Shown here in pieces: positions 60,782 through 64,000 of a stretch of DNA of 64,000 nucleotides (positions are counted from its first letter, which is position 1; each line of letters begins with the position of its first letter). The position numbers and the translations under genes were made by a program. The notes under the pieces were generated by a model that had not been told where the DNA came from, did not search any database, and saw nothing but the letters and a program-made list of their open reading frames with translations. The DNA is from Monodelphis domestica (lineage: Eukaryota > Chordata > Mammalia > Didelphimorphia > Didelphidae), in the NCBI RefSeq assembly GCF_027887165.1, contig NC_077228.1, positions 179,296,499 to 179,360,498 on the forward strand, given 5' to 3'.

Positions 60782-61611
60782 CCTGAACAAACTGGAGGGA
60801 TCTATGAGAAAAAACACTATACACATGCAGAGGAAAACCTGTGGGAGTAAAAACACTGAAGAAAAGCAACTGCTTGACTATAGTGGTCGAGGGGATATGA
60901 TTGAGTATATAGACTCTAAATTATCATCCTAGTGCAAATACCAACAACATAGAAATGAGTTTGGATCAAGGACAGATGTACTATCCAGTGGAATTGTGCG
61001 TCGGCTATGGGAGGGGTGGGAGGAATAGAAAATGTTTTTTTTATCCAAGGAGTAATGTTTGAAATTGACCAAATAAAAAAATGATGTTAATAAATAAAAA
61101 AAAAACAAGTGAATCAGATTAAATTAATCAATTGAGCCACTCCATTCCACTTAAATTAAGTTATAAGATGTTTAGTCAATTGATCAATTTCAGTAATAGG
61201 CTTTATACCAAGTGTAAAAGTCTGGAAAAGGCATTGATCAAAATAATATGATGCCAGATAGTAGTAAGCCTTTTCCATTTGGCTAAAAAATTTTGTCATA
61301 CTCTCTTTTTTCTACACAAAAATATGGCATTAGCTGCAATTGGGCATTTCTAACATACGAACCTGGAAAATGTTCTAGGCAGTTCATTATCAAAAATATC
61401 TCTCCTGTCTTATCAGACACTGGATTACTATGTACTTTGAATGGGATGGAATGATTTGATTGATTTTCCCATTTACTCTACTTATAGTTTTCTCTCTGTG
61501 TTTTGCTCCTTTGAGTAAATGAAAACTTGAGGGCCAAGATTGTTTTTTGTCTCAATTTCTTTCACATGGAAAATACTTTATAAATACTTATTGCATTGTA
61601 TTAAAAAAAAA
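60782..61611 (+). mobile_element. 5'-truncated L1 with 3' transduction
   Basis: The first part (60782 to about 61105) is the L1 3' end in sense (CCAGTGGAATTGTGCGTCGG, GGGAGGGGTGGGAGG) with an A-rich end, AATAAATAAAAAAAAAAC. About 500 bp of non-L1 sequence follows, ending in TATAAATACTTATTGCATTG and an A12 run. The whole block is bracketed by the identical 16-mer AAGAATCAGAACCACA (60766-60781 and 61612-61627). One insertion thus carried L1 plus downstream flank. Confidence 0.8.
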
Positions 61612-61627
61612 AAGAATCAGAACCACA

Positions 61628-61860
61628 AATAATGTTTCAATAGATTTCTTCCACACCTGCCTCCTCAAGGCAGGTGTGGAAACAAATTTCAACCAGAATT
61701 CAAAACTGGAAATTAGATTCATACTTTATTTTAAAATCATAATCTCTTTCCCATACAAAATCAGAGATGTCCATTAACTTGGCTGGAGAACACATGGTAA
61801 AGACATTTTTTCTGACCTTTTGCTCACCCCTACTGAGGGGGTCCTCACCTTCAAGAACCA
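61628..61860. other. intronic sequence without recognised element
   Basis: Unique-looking sequence. A short perfect inverted repeat (CCACACCTGCC / GGCAGGTGTGG, at about 61652-61680) lies just after the target duplication. Confidence 0.5.
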
Positions 61861-62085
61861 GGGAGCAGCTAGGTGGCTCAGTGTATTGAGAGCCAGGCCT
61901 AGAGATGGGAGGTCCTGAGTTCAAACCTGACCCCAGACACTTCCTACTTGTGTGACCCTGAGCACGTCACTTAACTCCCATTGCCTAGCCCTTACTGCTC
62001 TTCTACCTTTTAACCAATGCACAGTATTGATTCTAAGACAGAATTAATCTAATTGAATCTAAGACCGATTCTAAAAAAAAAAGAT
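61861..62085 (+). repeat. WSINE1-type SINE
   Basis: Reads GGGAGCAGCTAGGTGGCTCA, GGTCCTGAGTTCAAACCTGA and GTCACTTAACTCCCATTGCC. The tail AAGACAGAATTAATC is partly duplicated before the A-run. Confidence 0.9.
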
Positions 62086-62934
62086 AAGAAAAAGAAAAAC
62101 AATATTGTAGATGATACAAAAGTCCCAAACCTGTAGTATATATTATGAATAATTCTTCAAGAAGAGCTAAGAATTGCTAGATATTGTGTTACAGACTAAG
62201 TCTGACTTAGAACAGTCCCTTGTAGTTTAGGTTCAACATAAGAATGAAATGAAACACTTATAGAAGATATACTAGTTGACAAATGGAGATTTACAAAGTC
62301 AAAGCAGGGGAAGGATATTCAGGGAGAATATCACAATGTTTTGGCTGGATGAATCTTTCCTGCCTCTATTTAATATGGCAGACCATTTTTCAAGTTTCAA
62401 GGGCAACCTAGAGCTCCACATGGCTTTCTGTACTTACAAGATCAAGAAGTCATGCCAATAATCCAAACCTTAGGCTCCTTAAGCCAATTAAATGTCAATG
62501 TTCATTCATTTAAGTCATCCTTTTGGTCATATCAGAGCAGACCTGTATCCTTGCTAAAAGTCTTTCTCTCTCAATATTAAAATGTGCCAAATATTATTTA
62601 AGGAAAAACAAAAACAAAAAATTTAGCCTAACCTTTAGGGAAAGGAGCATTAGGATATTACTCTCATTGCACATGGAAAGCTCCAAGACACTCCTGCCCC
62701 AACCCCAACCCTAACCCCAGGAAATAAACACATAGACAGAAAGTAAATGACTCATTATCAAGGTAGAAGTTACTTATGCATCAGATGTTTGTAGTCAGGT
62801 CAAAAACTTGATACAAAAAAGATAAAAATCAATATTGAAAATGTGATAATTATACTTTACATTACAAAGTCTTTCTTCAAAACGACTCTGAAAGATGTGG
62901 GACAGAGTGTATTATTATCCTCCTTTATTTTTTT

Positions 62935-63320
62935 ATTTTTAAAACCATTACCTTACATTTTAGAATCAATACTATATATTGGTTCTAAGGCATAAGAGCC
63001 ATAAGGGCTAGGACTGTGTTGGTAAAGCCGTGGCATGGGTCACAGAAGGGGCTGCTCTATTCCCCCTCTCCACAGAGTCCAAGGACATTTTTTTACATGC
63101 CCTCTGTCCAGCTGCCCAATGCTGAGGGGGGCTCAGTCAGCTTGAAGGTGTAGTTTGGGCAAGTGATCTCGAAAATGTTTGCCAATGCTGGCCTAGGCAA
63201 TGGGGGTTAAGTGCCTTGCCCAGGGTCACATAGTTAGTGTCTCAGGCTAGACCTGAACCTAAGACTTCCTATCACCAGGCCTGGCTTTCTATCCACTGAG
63301 TCACTTGACTATTCCCCATT
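62935..63320 (-). repeat. WSINE1-type SINE, antisense, split by an insertion
   Basis: The two halves, 62935-63012 (ACCATTACCTTACATTTTAG, CATAAGGGCTAGG) and 63190-63320 (GGCAATGGGGGTTAAGTGCC, CAGGGTCACATAG, CTATCCACTGAGTCAC), join into one antisense SINE once 63013-63189 is removed. Confidence 0.85.
63013..63189. mobile_element. 177-bp hAT-like non-autonomous DNA element inside a SINE
   Basis: Flanked by 8-bp near-duplications GGGCTAGG (63005-63012) and GGCCTAGG (63190-63197), with 7 of 8 bases alike. The ends are imperfect inverted repeats: left TGTGTTGGTAAAG, right (reverse complement) AGCATTGGCAAAC. No ORF. The 8-bp duplication suggests hAT; the family name is unknown to me. Confidence 0.65.
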
Positions 63321-63409
63321 ATTCACTTTTGTTGATAACTATATGCCTGAGAGATGAAGTGATTTGCCCAGTGTCATGTAGCAATAGCAAATGAAATATC
63401 AGAAATAAT

Positions 63410-63610
63410 ATTTGAAGGGCAGCTAGTAGATAGTTGGGCCTGCAGATGGGAGGTCCTGAGTTTAAATCTGGCCTCAGACACCTCCTAGCTGTGCAACTCT
63501 AGGCAAGTCACTTCACCCCCATTGCCTAGATCTTAACACTCTTCTGTCTTGGAAACAAGATACAGTATTAATTCTAATATGGAAACTAAGGATTTTTTTT
63601 AAATTAGAAA
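63410..63610 (+). repeat. WSINE1-type SINE
   Basis: Reads GAAGGGCAGCTAGTAGATAG, GGTCCTGAGTTTAAATCTGG and AAGTCACTTCACCCCCATTG. It is flanked by AGAAATAAT at 63401-63409 and 63611-63619. Confidence 0.85.
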
Positions 63611-63644
63611 AGAAATAATCTGGAAAATTTTTTTGTCTTTCTGG

Positions 63645-64000
63645 ATAAGTGCCTTATTTTTATGATATATATAAGGAACTTATTCAAATTCATTAAATGT
63701 TCCAATTCATGAATAACTGGAGAAATACAAATTAAAATGACTCTGAGGTTGTACCATATACTCTTCCGAGTGGCAAAGATGCTAAAAAAAGAAGAAAATG
63801 ATATGTTAGAGATGCTGTGGGGAAATAGGCACATTAATGCACTGTTGGTGATATTGCTATTCTGGAAAGCAATTTAATACTGTGGCCAACAAATTACTAA
63901 ACTGTGTATTCTCTCTGACCCAGCAATACCACAACTAGGCTTATACTTTAAAGAGATCAAAAAAAGAGAAAAAAGACCCTTGCCCAAATGTATTTATAGC
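63645..64000 (+). mobile_element. L1 ORF2 3' part, continues past the window
   Basis: Sense order AACTGGAGAAATACAAATTA, GTGGCAAAGATGC, ATGCACTGTTGGTGATATTG and CTCTGACCCAGCAATACCAC matches the L1 at 52374-53545. Confidence 0.8.

Larger units (their letters stand above)
43142..64000 (-). other. VMP1: VMP1 intron 7, open at the right edge
   Basis: At least 20.9 kb. No sequence coding for the expected exon 7 end was found. From 43142 to 48000 it is AT-rich with many short A and T runs and no element I can name. From 54254 to 54880, 55420 to 56640 and 57250 to 58740 I likewise see nothing specific. Confidence 0.8.

Noticed and set aside
62695-62720. Telomere-like CCCCAACCCTAACCCC stretch
   Set aside because: Only one CCCTAA unit in a short C/A-rich run. 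Too short for an interstitial telomeric repeat.
43142-64000. Search for VMP1 exon 7 (codons for EEMLEHAESAQ) and exon 6
   Set aside because: No matching minus-strand sequence was found by eye; these exons are presumably past the right edge.

Overview
The window looks like mammalian, almost certainly marsupial, genomic DNA. It is AT-rich and intron-like. It carries several copies of a tRNA-derived SINE that I recognise as WSINE1-type, which points to an Australian marsupial. It also has MIR/THER-type CORE-SINEs, antisense L2-like LINEs, L1 copies, an LTR-element fossil and small DNA transposons. There is nothing prokaryotic, no CRISPR array, and no intact long ORF of a host gene. This fits a window made mostly of introns.

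The host locus is on the minus strand: the 3' half of VMP1 (vacuole membrane protein 1, TMEM49), an ER multi-spanning autophagy and lipid-scrambling protein. Five coding exons are visible with correct splice sites and matching phases: 43141-43061, 39567-39451, 20117-20056, 4702-4600 and 3365-3222 (stop). They encode the last 168 residues of a protein of about 406 aa. By the human gene these are exons 8 to 12. Upstream exons lie beyond the right edge, so intron 7 exceeds 20.8 kb.

Downstream of the VMP1 stop, on the same strand, is the microRNA gene mir-21 (hairpin 1823-1752). Its mature 5p strand is identical to the human one. The cluster at 5160-5370, just upstream of VMP1 exon 11, holds STAT, AP-1-like, ETS, GC-box and CArG motifs. 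It sits 3.3-3.5 kb upstream of the hairpin, where the human miR-21 promoter lies inside VMP1 intron 10. The protein gene, the intronic miRNA promoter and the downstream hairpin therefore form one overlapping unit, in which mir-21 can be made from its own transcript or by VMP1 read-through.

Layout by coordinate: 1-1751 downstream flank with a SINE; 1752-1823 mir-21; about 2500-3365 last exon and 3' UTR; 3366-20055 introns 11 and 10 (miR-21 promoter, old SINE/LINE fragments); 20118-39450 intron 9, packed with nested mobile elements (L2 with a foldback element, SINE and solo LTR inside it; a two-LTR fossil 27990-33056; two L1 bodies; a C2H2 zinc-finger remnant; a young SINE); 39568-43060 intron 8; 43142-64000 intron 7, with several 5'-truncated L1s. 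One of these appears to carry a 3' transduction (60766-61627).

No new protein system is visible. The most informative novelties are transposon structures: a foldback element with about 100-bp inverted repeats, a palindromic duplication inside an L1 ORF2, the L1 3' transduction, and a 177-bp hAT-like element inside a SINE. Pairing-preserving changes in the mir-21 stem are also of interest. Comparisons with human sequences and repeat consensuses are from memory.
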